A stretch of DNA of 64,000 bases from Oenanthe sinensis. Lineage: Eukaryota; Streptophyta; Magnoliopsida; Apiales; Apiaceae. The stretch is taken from assembly GCA_028671895.1 (NCBI GenBank), contig CM053796.1, positions 29,138,860 through 29,202,859 on the forward strand, in the 5' to 3' direction. Made by a program: the position numbers and the translations under genes. Positions 47,318 through 59,714 of this stretch are shown here, in pieces. Within the stretch, counting starts at the first letter, position 1. Each line of letters begins with the position of its first letter. The notes under the pieces were generated by a model, which was not told the origin of the DNA, made no database searches, and saw nothing but the letters and a program-made list of their open reading frames with translations.

Positions 47318-48676
47318 TATTGTGTAATCAAGTAGAGTAGATTGTACAAGTAACAACTCAACAAGTGTGTGTAGGTAAGGCACGGAGTTCAACAACGGAT
47401 AAAATATCTTTGTTTGAGGTTTTTAGATTAACGATTTTAGATGACATTTTTATTAAAAAAATCATCGATTTATCAAATAATTTTCAAAATTATCTCCTAT
47501 TATTTGTCATTTCCAATGTAACATTATTTAAATACTATAAGAACTTAATATAATAAATGCGGGTAGACATGAAAAAACTTATAATTATTTAATAATTTTT
47601 AATGTGTGAAATTTACAAAAAAAGTCATTTAATTCGGAATTGCCTTGCGGTAGTTGGTGAATTACAGTGCTCTGCCAGACTGCCACCAACTTTTTCAGCA
47701 AGGTTAATTTATTTTTATAGCTCGTTTTTTTATCCTATATTTAAATTTATAATTTTTATTTTTAAACTAAAATATTGCTCTAAAAGTAACTTTTAGAGCA
47801 AAAAAATTTGTCGACAAAGCTGGTTTTAAAATTTACCAAACACTTTTTTAACTAATTTTTCAGAAATAAACTTTCCAGAAACAAACTGTTGTTCCTAGTT
47901 ATCCAAAAAGGATAAATATACATTAATTAACACACGTTTCATTGTCATTTTATATTATATTATTTTTAATTTGCCAATTAACATTTTATATTTAAATGAT
48001 TCAATTTGCCAAAACCAAAATTTTCTGGTCTATAAATCGTTTGACATTTTGCACATTTTTTTAACTATATACTTGGATTTTCCCTCCATCAAAACTGGCT
48101 TGTTCATTTTTTTTTAATTGAATTAACTAAAATTTTGACTAATAATTTTAACTAGTAGTTACGGAGCAGTCAACCAAATACAGATAATTTATTATTTTTG
48201 CAATGATTAAAGAGTTATAACTTGGTTTCATTAAAGTTAACTTGCTGAAACAAACAAGGCCAAGAAATCACAATTAATAATTTCTGTAATTGTGCACTTG
48301 ATAGAGACTGAAAATCCGATCTATATAAAAGTATATGATCAACATTACAATGCAACTACATACTATTAGTTGATGGTAATCAATGCAACTATACTCGAAT
48401 CCTAAAGGTAACAGATCAAACATCACAAATTCATCTTGATATATAGCAAGAACTATAGAGGATTAAGGTATAAACCAAGGCATCTGATTATATCAGATAT
48501 TCCGATGTGCTTCTTAGTGCTCCCAAGTCTGCAGCCTGGTTTCACCTTCACTGGATTTCTTAAAATGAAAACTCAAAAAAATACTCAATGCATCAACTTG
48601 CTACAGAGGGGGCATCTGATCATAACAGGACTTTGCAGTACTATGGTTTATACTTGTTAAAGCAAACCTGGTATGA
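47318..48676. other. Region between FOLD2 and the next gene
   Basis: Probable FOLD2 promoter at the left, then AT-rich DNA. A perfect inverted repeat lies at 47775-47801. No gene seen. Confidence 0.4.
47775..47801. repeat. Perfect palindrome, 13-bp arms
   Basis: TTGCTCTAAAAGT, one A, then its exact complement. It could be a collapsed MITE or excision scar. No regulatory role can be claimed. Confidence 0.8.
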
Positions 48677-51127
48677 TCAGTAACATTCATTGATCAAGTT
48701 AATTTGTGAAAAATATGTTGAAAGGATGACAATCTCGTTTTTCTTCGCCACGTGGACCTCGTTCCTATAGTATAGATTCATCATAAAAAATTAAAAACAG
48801 AAAATTAACCACTGACCATTTACCACAATTAGATAATGTAGTTTTGTAGCGTACAGCGGGTACCGCCTGTAATTTTGACTGAACATTTCTTACCATCATG
48901 CATAATTAGTTTGGATGCTTAAATCATGGAGAATTTTGAAGACTTCTGGTTAGCTCAGAAACTGTATAAAATAAGTATGGGACATACCAGGGGGAATAGA
49001 TACGTATCAAATTCCCTACTTCAAGCTCAATGTCGCCACAGGATCTTGAGCTAAACATAATTGTATATGTCCTTCCAGTTTTGGGTTCTATATGGCAGTT
49101 ATCAACCCATTGAGAATCCTGCCGCAGCAATCACATAAGAAACTATTCACATCTTTATTCAGTAGGAACTAGGAAGTGCAAATGATGCTGATCCAAGTAG
49201 ATAACCACAAGTCCAATGTCAGTGCTTTCTTAGTAGGATTAATATATTGTAGCTAGAAATTTGCTGTCATCATAACTGTCACACTAGTGAGATTTAGCCA
49301 AAAACCTATAGATGACATGGATGCTTAACTGTAATATGCCTCATTTTACTCCATCATGGCAGTGACAACATATAACTAATAACTGAAAGTGCAAATTGAA
49401 AAATCCCGAAAGACTATGACCTTGTGATATGTACAGGTGTATTCATTTTGATGAAATCGCAATGAATTAGTTACTGCTAAATCACACGGGTGTTCGCCGA
49501 AATCATACCTTATGCATTTGAGTATAGTGCATATGAGTATGCAACACTTATTTTTCAGCGACTTTAAATAGACTAGCTCAAATAATTTGATGTCATGGAA
49601 TCACAAAAAATTGGTAGAAAGGACACCATCCATAACTTATGCCTTAAATGCATACATATATAATTATTAATTATATAGTTTATTCAATTTTTTTAATAAA
49701 ACCACCTGTTTCTAAGATAATTGTGCATGTACCTTAAGATATGTTCAAAAAGTAAATCCTTAATATTATACAACTTAGTAATACCTCTTTGTGTTGGATG
49801 AACATGCAAGAACAAACAGTCAGCTTTGCCTCGAGCCATCTTGACAAGATTTTCACGTCAAAGTAGCTTCCTTCATGGGATGCTAACGAATATAATTAGA
49901 ATTAAAGGTAACTTATAAGTGCAGACTTGCAGCCTTTTAAACAAACTGTTTTAACTATAAATGATAAAATAATGAACAATGCCATGGATTAACCTTCTAT
50001 ACAAGCTTGATCCTGCAACTGCTTCATGAAACTTATATCTCTTTCCTTCTCGTTTTGTATTACATGTTGCAACTTCCCAAACAATCCAGTGCTGCATATT
50101 CCAGCATCACAGCACGTATAAAATAATAAAACCTCAGTATTTAGTTTTCTTTTATACCATGCATATTCATATTCTGTCTATACTAGGTGCAGTGGTGGAC
50201 ATTTCCAACATCTCACTCACCCCATATGTGTCGGCAACGTAAAAGGAATCTCCTTATCTCTTTCTGAAGCTGCACCTATAGCTTCTTGAAATTGATCAGC
50301 CATTGTTTTTTTCCTCTTGGATTCAGGTATTATATGCTCTAGATTTTGGTGAAAAACCTATGTGAGAAAATATAACAGTGCATAAACGTCACTAGATTTG
50401 GGTAAATAATTGTAGAGTACAAGCATTCTTGAATAACCAATTTGCAAGACTGAGACCTTCTCATCACTTGATTCAATTTGCAAGACTGAGACCTTCTCGT
50501 CACTTGATGTTGATGAATCGGTGTCCAACATATCAGGGGATTTTTCACCATCTAAGGTCCTATCACCTAATGAACGTATGTTTCTCTTGACCACAAGCTG
50601 CAGCCTTTCTTTTGTTCTACTAATCTGGGCAATAAATAGACAAAGGTTCAACAATAAAAGAATTTGAAAACTCGCAAATTTACTAAAAAGATGTCTGACC
50701 ACTCTAGCATCCCCTTGAGGCAGAGCACTGTTTTCACGGAAGGAATCCAGAAGCAAAGCCATTGAGTGGTTGGTATAATTCTCTTCAACCGACACATCAT
50801 CTTGCACCACATGAATATTTGACTGCTCTTTTTTCCCTCCCTTGAAAAACTCTAGTAGGTCAGACATGGATTGTTCTGCAGTTATGGGTTTAATAGACTC
50901 GGATGCTTCAAGCAATGACATAGCATTGGATGGCATGGAAGTATTATCATTGACATTCTTATGTGACTGCAAATGAAATGAGAATTTAGGTTTGGCTTTT
51001 CCTCGAACACCTGCAGCAGATTGGACATTTTTCATCAGAGAATAAATTCATAAAGCTGTTGTAGCAACTCTACTATATATCTGAATACGTAGTAGCGGAC
51101 TACTCATTCTCCTTCTCTTCACTCACC

Positions 51128-51168
<41 letters not shown>

Positions 51169-53482
51169 TCACTATATGAACAGAAATAAACAAACAGATG
51201 ATAATAATATACAGAATAATTCATCTAGAATAGGCTAGTCACCTCATGCATTTGCTTTATATAATATGATTTTGAGATTACTATGAATGTATAACACCTT
51301 TTATGGAAGTGCAGAAATAGCAGCAACATAGTCCAAGTAGCCATAAACAGATAAACTACCTTTGCCAGATTTGCTCACTTTTGAAAAGACAGCTGGGGTT
51401 GAGGAGCATATAGCATTTTCGTTTACATGAACCAGTTCCTCAACTTCTCTATTTACTGCAGCCCATGCACATTCCTCATCATTCCTAGAAATTCTAGAAA
51501 CTGGAAAGTTAACATTTGGAAAATTTCCGCATCCTGGAGAGATGGATCGCGCCAGGAGCATATTGTTTTCCATTATTACCTTGTAAAAGCAGTAAAATGA
51601 AAGATGCTTATATTAAACATGCAAATATTAGTAAGACGAAGATAGTACGGTAATTAAAAATTAGTGCAGATCTGCAATACCTCCTCATCAGATATGTTCT
51701 CTTCATCTGAAGTGCAAGCAGATACCCTATCTGTGAGGCAGGTCAACTTGCGCTTATCATCAACCTCATCTTGTATACAAAATAGTCTGTCCCTCTTTGA
51801 AGCCATTATTTGCCAAATAACATCAGTTACTGGAAATACAACTGTGTACTTTTTGAGACATTATAGTATTATTTATAACTAACAAACCTTCTGAGGTGTA
51901 TGACTTGGCCCAGTTACATGTTGAAGTCCACGAGCATCTGCAACATTTAACAGTTGTATTTAAAACTCATATACGCTCAAACATAGGTACAACAACAGTT
52001 TATTGGTTCTCAACTGTAGGGGTCATTTACAGATTGCACCAACCATATAATAAATGTATGTGACAGTAGTATATACGAGATGAGATCTACAAAGGCTCTA
52101 TTGACCAACCTCTTAGTATCTCCAGCTCTGAAAGAAGTTGTGCTCGGCCCTGTAAAAGTTCACAATTTACTTTAAGAACACAAGAACATGTACTAGATAT
52201 ATATTTCGTCATTGGACAACAATGCCAAGCTAAAAAACTGATAATAAAGGGATGTAAAGCAGCCAAAATATGTGAAAAATCTTAAGATGAAAAGTCTACC
52301 AAGAATGAGAATAGTGAAATAAAACATCAATCGAGCACATTATTTATAACTAGGAGTACTTCCTTATTGAAACATTAAAAACGAGAATTAATCGGGGAAG
52401 ACATAAAATCACCCAATTTATTTCTTTGCTGACCTTCTATATTATGTTACATGTGTCTGTATTTTGGCTGAAATACCATTAGCAATACTATGCTTCTAAG
52501 AAATACCATTTGCAATACTAAAGTTCACATTTTGTTGAGGATTTTTCATCCAATTTACATGTCAACAACTATATTTGCATTATATATGTTTGCACCGATC
52601 CGCTAGCATAATTGTTGAAATAAGAATTAGACATTAAACAAACCTTCTTATTTGTAGTTTGACCTAAAGAAATGCTCCAATCTCCATGCACATTACCCTC
52701 ACAATCTTCTTCTTCTGGTATAGCAAAAGTTCACCATTAGCAAAAATAATAAATTAAAAAAGCTCCCCCAATACAATGTAAAAGTATATAATACATATAT
52801 AAACAGTTATTCTGCATATGGCCGCAAGGAATAGAACAAGGTTAGAACAGAAGCCATTTAAGTTGCACTTGACCCCTATCCAATTTTTGGGCCAATTCCC
52901 CCTTCGTACTACCAAAAAATGAGATTCTTCCCAAATTACACAATGCATAATCTTTATTCCAAACCTCACTTCCTTTCCACAGATTTTAAACTAAGCTCCA
53001 CTCGTTCCATTTCACAACACAATTCTTACTTGTTTCGCGCACATGTAATCAAAATCTATTAAAACACTTACACACATTTAAATACTCACACAATCACACC
53101 CCCTCTCGACACGATAAATAAACTACATTAACCTCTTCTCATATCATTCATCTTTTAATACGACTCTACAACCCCAATTTTCTCCACATAATTCATTAAA
53201 TTATCACCACACTTTCATCAAATTAATCAATCAGATGCAACATTAATTTAAACCGAGCAAGAGTGCGCGAAACCTAACCCGAAATACTCTGATCAGAATC
53301 ATAATTATCCTGCACATACAACAATGCATACATACATACATACATAAATTCAATCATATACAAGAGGTAAACAGTAATAGTAAGCTTAATTTAATACTAA
53401 AATGACGGACAAGTAGATTACATACATATATACACACATATATTACCAGTATTGATTTGTGGTTATTTATCCATTTCGCCAT
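48677..53482 (-). CDS. Conserved plant protein of unknown function (14 exons)
   Basis: Exons by GT/AG borders and phase: 53447-53482, 53279-53309, 52644-52714, 52110-52149, 51888-51937, 51681-51794, 51360-51579, 50703-51010, 50493-50624 (or 50457-50624), 50221-50357, 49994-50091, 49785-49870, 48988-49118, 48677-48764. Together about 513 residues from MAKWINNHKSIL to a TGA at 48677. The N-terminal two thirds are polar and Asp/Ser/Glu-rich (SDEENISDEE, MSDLLEFFKGGKK) and likely disordered. The C-terminal third (NLEHIIPESKRKKTMADQ, GLFGKLQHVIQNEKERD, DVKILSRWLEAKLTVC, IELEVGNLIRIYSPW, IVILSTYFSQI) is ordered and resembles, as I recall, a conserved uncharacterised plant protein. The last part could be an OB-like beta fold. 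The donor of exon 50703-51010 is non-consensus and the one after 50493 is ambiguous. No function is assigned. Confidence 0.75.
50436..50507 (-). repeat. 36-bp tandem duplication across an exon end
   Basis: Two copies (50472-50507, 50436-50471) encode SSDEKVSVLQIE and most of its repeat, in frame. Each carries the same candidate splice donor (GAGAAG|GTCTCAG), so two donors lie 36 nt apart in the same phase. Confidence 0.85.
51127..51168. repeat. (TC)n(AC)n compound microsatellite in intron
   Basis: Short CT run passing into a CA run, inside the intron between exons 51360-51579 and 50703-51010 of the unknown gene. Confidence 0.9.
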
Positions 53483-54204
53483 CTTCTTCTTGTTTTTCTG
53501 CAAAATAACACCACCGTTGTTTTTTTAGAGTATACTTTTGTTGTAAAATACTCTAGCACTAGCACTTTATTCTCACTTTTATTGCTTCAATCTCTAACAT
53601 TCTAAATTATTTAATTTTTACATATTTTAACCTAATAAATTTAGACCATGAATGTAGTTAAATTTAATTTAAATATGAATATAAATGTATATATATTTAA
53701 ATACATGTGATGTTATTTTGGAACGGAGGCATAATTATAAATTTGTTCTCTCTTTGCTGCTTCTTAAACTCAAGTTGTCCGCCCTTGCCCCAAATCAAGT
53801 TTAGTGTTCTTCTTTACACATTATTTTCTTATATGTGTATAAACATATTATATATATGGACTTTAGTGATTGACTATTGTGTTCATTAAATTTCAGTTCA
53901 AAAAAATGGTACAGAAAAGGGTGAAGTCATACAAACTGGTAAGTCTGATCTCTTTTAGTTTCATCTTGCATTCGGTTTTTAACTTTTAGGGTTCGACTCA
54001 ATATTGGTCTTGGTGTGTATCATGTATACTCTCTGTCCCGGTTTATATGTCCATTTTGAAAAAATTATGCGTATTAAGAAAATATGCCTAATTATTATCT
54101 TGAAAAATGAGAATTCAATTAAATATTAAAAAGGTCAAACATTGGAAATGATAAATATAGAGATAGTTTTGGAAGATTATCCTTAAATTTGTTTTAGAAA
54201 TAGA
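53483..54204. other. Upstream region of the unknown gene
   Basis: Likely promoter on the minus strand. A partial Stowaway-like end (CTCTCTGTCCCGGTTTATATG) starts near 54028, but its other end was not found. Confidence 0.4.
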
Positions 54205-54677
54205 AATAAATATTGGTTGACAAATGATCAGAAACCATCTTGATTCGGACCTTATAATTTATGTGATCTGATGGACTATCAGACTTGTTCTCAGCATTCG
54301 TAAGACGCATGGTAAGTTCTCGTCTTACAGAATCATCCAAAAATGAGGACCTTGGTACAGGCAAGGTTGTCATGCCTAGAGCAGTTGATCCATGCCTAGC
54401 AGATAGAGACGCACTTGAGGAAACAGAGTGACCTCGAGCACCCTGTATGGCAACATAAATCCAAAGAGCTATTGTAATTCTCTGCCTAACAAAATATGTC
54501 TTCAATAACAACAGTGGGTTAAATAAGGATATCTCTACCTCCAGAGTCAAATTGTTGGGATATATTGATGCATTGTGGTTTTGAATCTTTGGTGGAGTTT
54601 TTGGATGAGACCAAACAGGAGAATAGGAGATCGTTGGTATGCCGGTAAAAATGATCCATATCCACCAAATTTTGATC
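54205..54677 (-). pseudogene. Fragment of a CW-type zinc-finger protein gene
   Basis: Two exon-like blocks. 54539-54677 reads KFGGYGSFLPAYQRSP in one frame and then VWSHPKTPPKIQNHN in another. The shift falls at an apparent 8-bp tandem duplication (TCTCCTAT/TCTCCTGT). After a GT...AG intron, 54442 to about 54205 reads GARGHSVSSSASLSARHG... and then YKVRIKMVSDHLST. This order and wording are those I recall from the N-terminal region of plant CW-domain (Cys-Trp) zinc-finger proteins. The zinc finger itself and all other exons are missing. It is a truncated, frameshifted copy and not a gene. Identification is from memory of the family. Confidence 0.6.
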
Positions 54678-57600
54678 CTGTAAGATTTAATCAATTGCCA
54701 TATGAGCACTTCTTGGATATAAATTATTGCTGACTCATTCAGTGTTATGAAATCCATAGTTCTACATTTCTCTTTCTTTTCTTAAGTAGAAGATCAACAC
54801 TAATGCTAATTTCTCTTACCCAAGTTCTCAGCAGAGACTCCGCCTTATAAATTTGCACAGTCTCCAACCTAAAACATTAACTTTTACACATACTGATTCA
54901 ACAACTATAAAAATCTCGACTTGATACAACTTTAGCAGAGCCTAAATAAAGAACTCTTTTATTTTAGTACTGAAACGTTTTCAAACAAAACTATTTCCAC
55001 ATAAATCACGATATGAATTTCTGCTACCTTTATAGAAAGTGCTAGCGACACATTGCTCGCTTGCCTTCCATATATAGCATTTAATAAAGCAAATTTGTCT
55101 GTTTCGAGATTCAGCAGATATTAAATTATTTTAACTATATATTATATATATATGTTTCAAGAGTAGTATATAAATTAAATTAAATAGTCATATAAATAAG
55201 TTAATTATCCTTAATTATTAATATAATAATTACTTAAAAACATTGATAATGCATTATGAAGTGTTGAACAGTTGAAGTGACTAAATAATTAACAAATTAC
55301 TTAATTAATTGATGAATAAGAATTTTCAAGAATTCTCGAGAATCAGATGCACGGTGTGGCGGATGAGTGAAGAATCCGAAGAATCCCTGCTTCTTAATCC
55401 GCAATGAATCATTGTGGATGCACAATTAACAGCTGGTTGGTAAAAAGTAATTACTTCACCTGCAATAATTCACCGTGTGGGGGTTTCACAATATTTTGTA
55501 GCGGATTACTTTAATTCTAACGTATAATAATTGTATAATCATGTAACGAAGAGAGCTCTGATTTATTGGCTTAATAATACTTTATATCCAACAATGGCTT
55601 AAAATACATATATATGTATTTTTATATGTTACATATTTTCACTACAGTGTTCAAACACATGTTTTGTGTTATGGTGTAGGGTAAAAGTAATCACAAAAGA
55701 TTCTAGTTCGATTTAACCTTTAATAAAGGTCGTTCAAATTTGAAATTATAAGTCATATTTGAATTTGTTGAGTTTTTTCATATAAAATGTGATGTAGAAA
55801 GAAATTAAAGAAAAACAACTAATACTAATTTATTTATTTACTCAATATGCAAATGAGATACATAAACAAACCTTATATAGGCATGGTATAAATTAACTTA
55901 GCTAAAACTTAAGAACCCTGTCCTTTAAAGTGATAAACTACATATAGAAGAAAATCTCTTATATTAACAAACTAATAAATAAATTATAAACATATTTTTG
56001 TATATCCAAAAAAAATCATTTTTTTTTGATTAATTTTTAATCAATTCCCAATACTCCTTAATTTAATTCATAGTTCTTTGAAAAAATTATGAAGCACTTC
56101 ATCACCTTGAATATTTTTTTGTTCATGCACTTCTTACAAACATTTACTCCTTGTTTTATTTTTTTATTTTGGAGCACTTCTCTCCATGGTGCGCACTTCC
56201 GCACTTCTCGCTCATAATTCTAAAACATACTTTTTTCCATGGCCACTTGTGACTATGTATTCTTTCTCATGGTGATGCTACAACATTTGGTGCCTATATT
56301 TTCCATATCCTCTTGAATCTCTTTCATGATTTGCCTCAAGATCTTGATTTTATCACTGTGGGAACTTCCGACAACTTCACTACCAACACCACCTTCGTTT
56401 TTCTTTTGTTCACCTATGAGCCACTGATTATCAACTCCCGGTTTTTCAAAAAGAACCTAGCTCTGATACCATTTTTTGATTTCTTTAGGATGAAAAGAGT
56501 AGAGAATAATGGTGCTAATACATATAAAAATTCTGCATATTGATTTCATATTTGATAATGCAAGTAATAGGTCTATATGTAGGCTAACAATCATAAACAT
56601 AAAAATGGATAGATAGAAACCTAATCAATTTTCCTAAACTAGTTTTACTTATCCTAATAACTAATTAACAATTTGATAATGTATAATTAGTTCAAAATAA
56701 ATCAAACAACTATGAATTATTATTCTCAACAAAATGTAAAATATAGCAAAATATGACCATTCTCGTACTCAATACTATATTTCTAGTTTAATAATGTAAC
56801 TGTACTTGAATTCGTTTTTAGTTAAACATGTTTGATGCAGTTTATTTGTTGTCTTGACATTGTGTATCGAATAAATTGCATATAAAATATTAATTATTTA
56901 AACAATAATTTCTAGTTCACTTGTTTAAGACTTGACATATAGTATGGATGGATATGCAGGTTGTATACTTGAGTATTAACAACTTTGAATTTGGTTAGAC
57001 CAAAAAGAGTAGTTTATGAATCATTCCAACCTAGCCAAATCAAATGCAAGTATAAATATAAAAATGCAAACCAATATTTGAATGAGGCGTAGAAAAATTA
57101 GTTTGAATCCCAACCGAATCTAAGAGTACTAATGAATTTGAGTAGAATCTAGCCATGCAAAATTTTTACTCTGTTATAGTGTTAGTTTAGTGTGCGTGTT
57201 AAATAATCACACTAGTATAGTTTAGTGTGCGTGTTGAATAACCGCTTGACTGGTAAATACTAAATGCTGCTTCTATCCTTTTATTTATGTTTATTGACTA
57301 ATGTTCATAAGTTGTTTGGTGTCAGGTGATGTTTATCGCAAAGATTGTGTTATTCAATGCTTGACACTATATTTTTGTTGTTAAGTGTTTAGCGAGATAT
57401 TGATAGTGCCGCTCTAGCAATGACTATTTTCCTGAGTATTTGTTGTGTCAATCTGAGTTTGTAAAGCGTGTCTAGTAAATATATGCATGTACTCGTTATT
57501 ATAAAACTCAAAGTATATATGTTTTTATCTTTAAATTTTTGTCAATTAGTTGATGCAATTGCAGACAGAAGTTTCACACTTAAAGATTCGAGTGAGATTT

Positions 57601-57949
57601 TTGATATCTTTTTTTTTTTTTTAATCTTTACTATTCATTACTAAAGGTGGGGGCTTTAAATGATAAAGGTAGGTGAGGTACACTGTATCAAACTCGACAA
57701 TATAAGAGTAGACATAATCCTCAGTAGACAGATAATAAGTAGTCCATTTTGCAGCACCTCACTAGAGAGTAGAAGGTGTCACTAGAATCGTATTCATTGA
57801 GATAACTGTTCGGTAATCTATTAAGTGAGAAGTACTGAAATTTCTTTGTGACTGGTGTTATCATCATTTTCCCTTTATATCAGGTACTCCCCTTTTTTTA
57901 AGGAATTATTTGTCATTAAAAGTATATTAGTTTTTCCCCTGCCTTGTAT
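54678..57949. other. AT-rich intergenic DNA with an LTR-element relic
   Basis: No gene seen. At 56461-56471 the minus strand reads TGGTATCAGAG, the initiator-Met PBS of plant LTR elements. The DNA to its right up to about 56732 (TGATTTC...CTCAACA on the plus strand) may be a degraded LTR. The matching second LTR was not found with confidence. Confidence 0.35.
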
Positions 57950-58175
57950 GTTCTAGTTGCAATAAGATACCTAGTTCTTACTATTCATATACTATTATAT
58001 TATGACACGAATGTGCCACACTAATTTCCAATGTATGGACGACGGGGGTGCATTGATACAGATTTCAATAGACTTATTGAAGGGTCCCATTGTCGTGCAT
58101 CCAGTAGGAATTGAACCTACACTTTTACCAACTATGAGTCGAGCTCTGTAACCATTTAGCCATGGATACTTAGCG
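57950..58175. other. Nuclear plastid DNA insertion (NUPT) around trnI-CAU
   Basis: From about 57950 to the tRNA the sequence follows, with many substitutions, what I recall of the plastid trnI-CAU to ycf2 spacer ('ctagttcttact', 'tattgaagggtcccattg', 'catccagtaggaattgaac'). Many mismatches show it is an old transfer, lying in AT-rich nuclear DNA. Confidence 0.65.
58096..58169 (-). tRNA. trnI-CAU: Plastid-derived tRNA-Ile(CAU) copy, probably inactive
   Basis: A 74-nt cloverleaf on the minus strand: acceptor GTATCCA/TGGATGC with one G-T pair at position 2, D arm TGGCTAAATGGTTA, anticodon loop CTCATAG with CAT, T arm TAGGTTCAATTCCTA. The surrounding plastid spacer identifies its origin. Several stem changes compared with the plastid gene and no nuclear tRNA context suggest it is a dead passenger. 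Confidence 0.75.
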
Positions 58176-59447
58176 GAGATCCTCATACACAGTGAATAAC
58201 CAAATATCTATTCAAAAGAAATCTGTAGTGAAATTTTGCGATAAATTTTTTTGGTATATCATTGGTTTATTCTGCTTCTAATTATTTTATAGATATACTT
58301 CCTATGGTTATTTACACTTTGGCCCTTTAAGTATGTCCATTTGGACACATGAACCCTTACATTAAAAAATCGTACCTCCTTACCCTTTATTGGCCCTTTA
58401 AGTATGTTCATTTGGACACATGAACCCTTAAATAAAAAAATCATACCTCTTTACCCTTTATCTTTGTCATATGTACAACTCGACGCATTATGAATGTACC
58501 AATCTAACCCTTTCTTAAAAGTTTATACTTTATACCATTGTATCCTTGCAAGATTTACGAAATCTGATTGATTTGGTAATCATCGTGTTCGAAATTGATC
58601 GATTTATACTGACAATTGTGCCGAGCGTCTGTAAAACATAAAAACTGAAAATTTATTCAATTTTCCTTCCAAAGTCAATTGGAATTCATGACTTCGATGA
58701 GGGAAACATTGAAATAAATTTTCGGAATGTACAAAGGATAGACTTAAGAGGCACAGAGGTACGATCATTTCTTTGTGGGTTTATGTGTCCATTTGGACTA
58801 ACTTAACGAGCCAATTTATTTATAATCCTACTTTATTTGTATATCTTGCCATGATTTGTAAGTTGAGGTATGAAATTTTCCAACAATTTTACGATTTTTT
58901 GAATCAATTTCTTGGCATTTGTGTGAAATCAATTGGAAAGATCCCATATAAAGTTTGATTCTTGAAATTTTGTGGCTGTCAACGTTCAAACATTGTTGTC
59001 TGATGATTAGTGATAGCATCTCAGTCTTACCTTACTAGTGGTAGTTTATTTACATTGTCGATTTACTATATCTATAGGCTTTTTGAACAGGCGATTCAGG
59101 TTTTTTCTGATAATTTTCAGGTCATATATTTGATCTATATTTGTTTTATTTAATCTATATGAATGCAGAGTTAGTAGTGACATTGTTCTTTCTTGACACA
59201 ATTCTCTGTGAGAGCGTATGAGTTTAAACGATGACATTTTGAATTCCCCTTATTTTTCATTCTGGATGTGTGGAATGGCTGTTTTTAAAGGTTACTTTTA
59301 TTTGATAGAAAAGTCTTGGCTTAGTTCATAAATTGTCATTCAAATTCCATTTTCATTTTATATCTGATAATCTTGCTGGCGACAACTAATTTTCTTTAAT
59401 ATATACATGATTTCGCCATTTCATATTTTGCAGGCAGATTTAGCTAA
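58176..59447. other. Intergenic DNA and 5' region of the SANT gene
   Basis: Contains the 71-bp tandem duplication at 58320-58461. Just before the SANT start codon, 'ttttgcag' at 59427-59434 looks like an acceptor of a 5' UTR intron, so the transcript probably starts well upstream. Confidence 0.4.
58320..58461. repeat. 71-bp tandem duplication
   Basis: Units 58320-58390 and 58391-58461 (beginning tggccctttaagtatg) differ at a few positions. A third degenerate relic (gtgtccatttggac) occurs near 58785. Confidence 0.85.
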
Positions 59448-59568
59448 ATGGATATCAATCAGGAAGACATTGCTGATTCTGCATGGTCCTCTACTAATAA
59501 TGTTAAATATAAACATTGTCCTCGGATTGGAGATGAGTACCAGGTGGAGATTCCGGAGCTGATGGAAA

Positions 59569-59714
59569 GTGATACGTATGTCTCTTTAAACCAAGGGTCC
59601 GGGCTTAGAATGGATGATGACTCATTTTCATCACATGAAAAGTGATACGTATGTCTCTTTAAACCAAGGGTCCGGGCTTAGAATGGATGATGACTCATTT
59701 TCATCACATGAAAA
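59569..59714 (+). repeat. 73-bp tandem duplication in SANT gene exon 1
   Basis: Copies at 59569-59641 and 59642-59714 are essentially identical (gtgatacgtatgtctctt start). 73 is not a multiple of three, so the reading frame changes at the junction. Confidence 0.92.

Noticed and set aside
47318..47395. N-terminal extension of FOLD2
   Set aside because: The upstream part of the frame starts at TTG, not [11 protein letters not shown] is the normal start.
58096..58169. Functional nuclear tRNA gene
   Set aside because: The flanks are plastid-derived and the tRNA carries stem changes, so a passive plastid insertion explains it.
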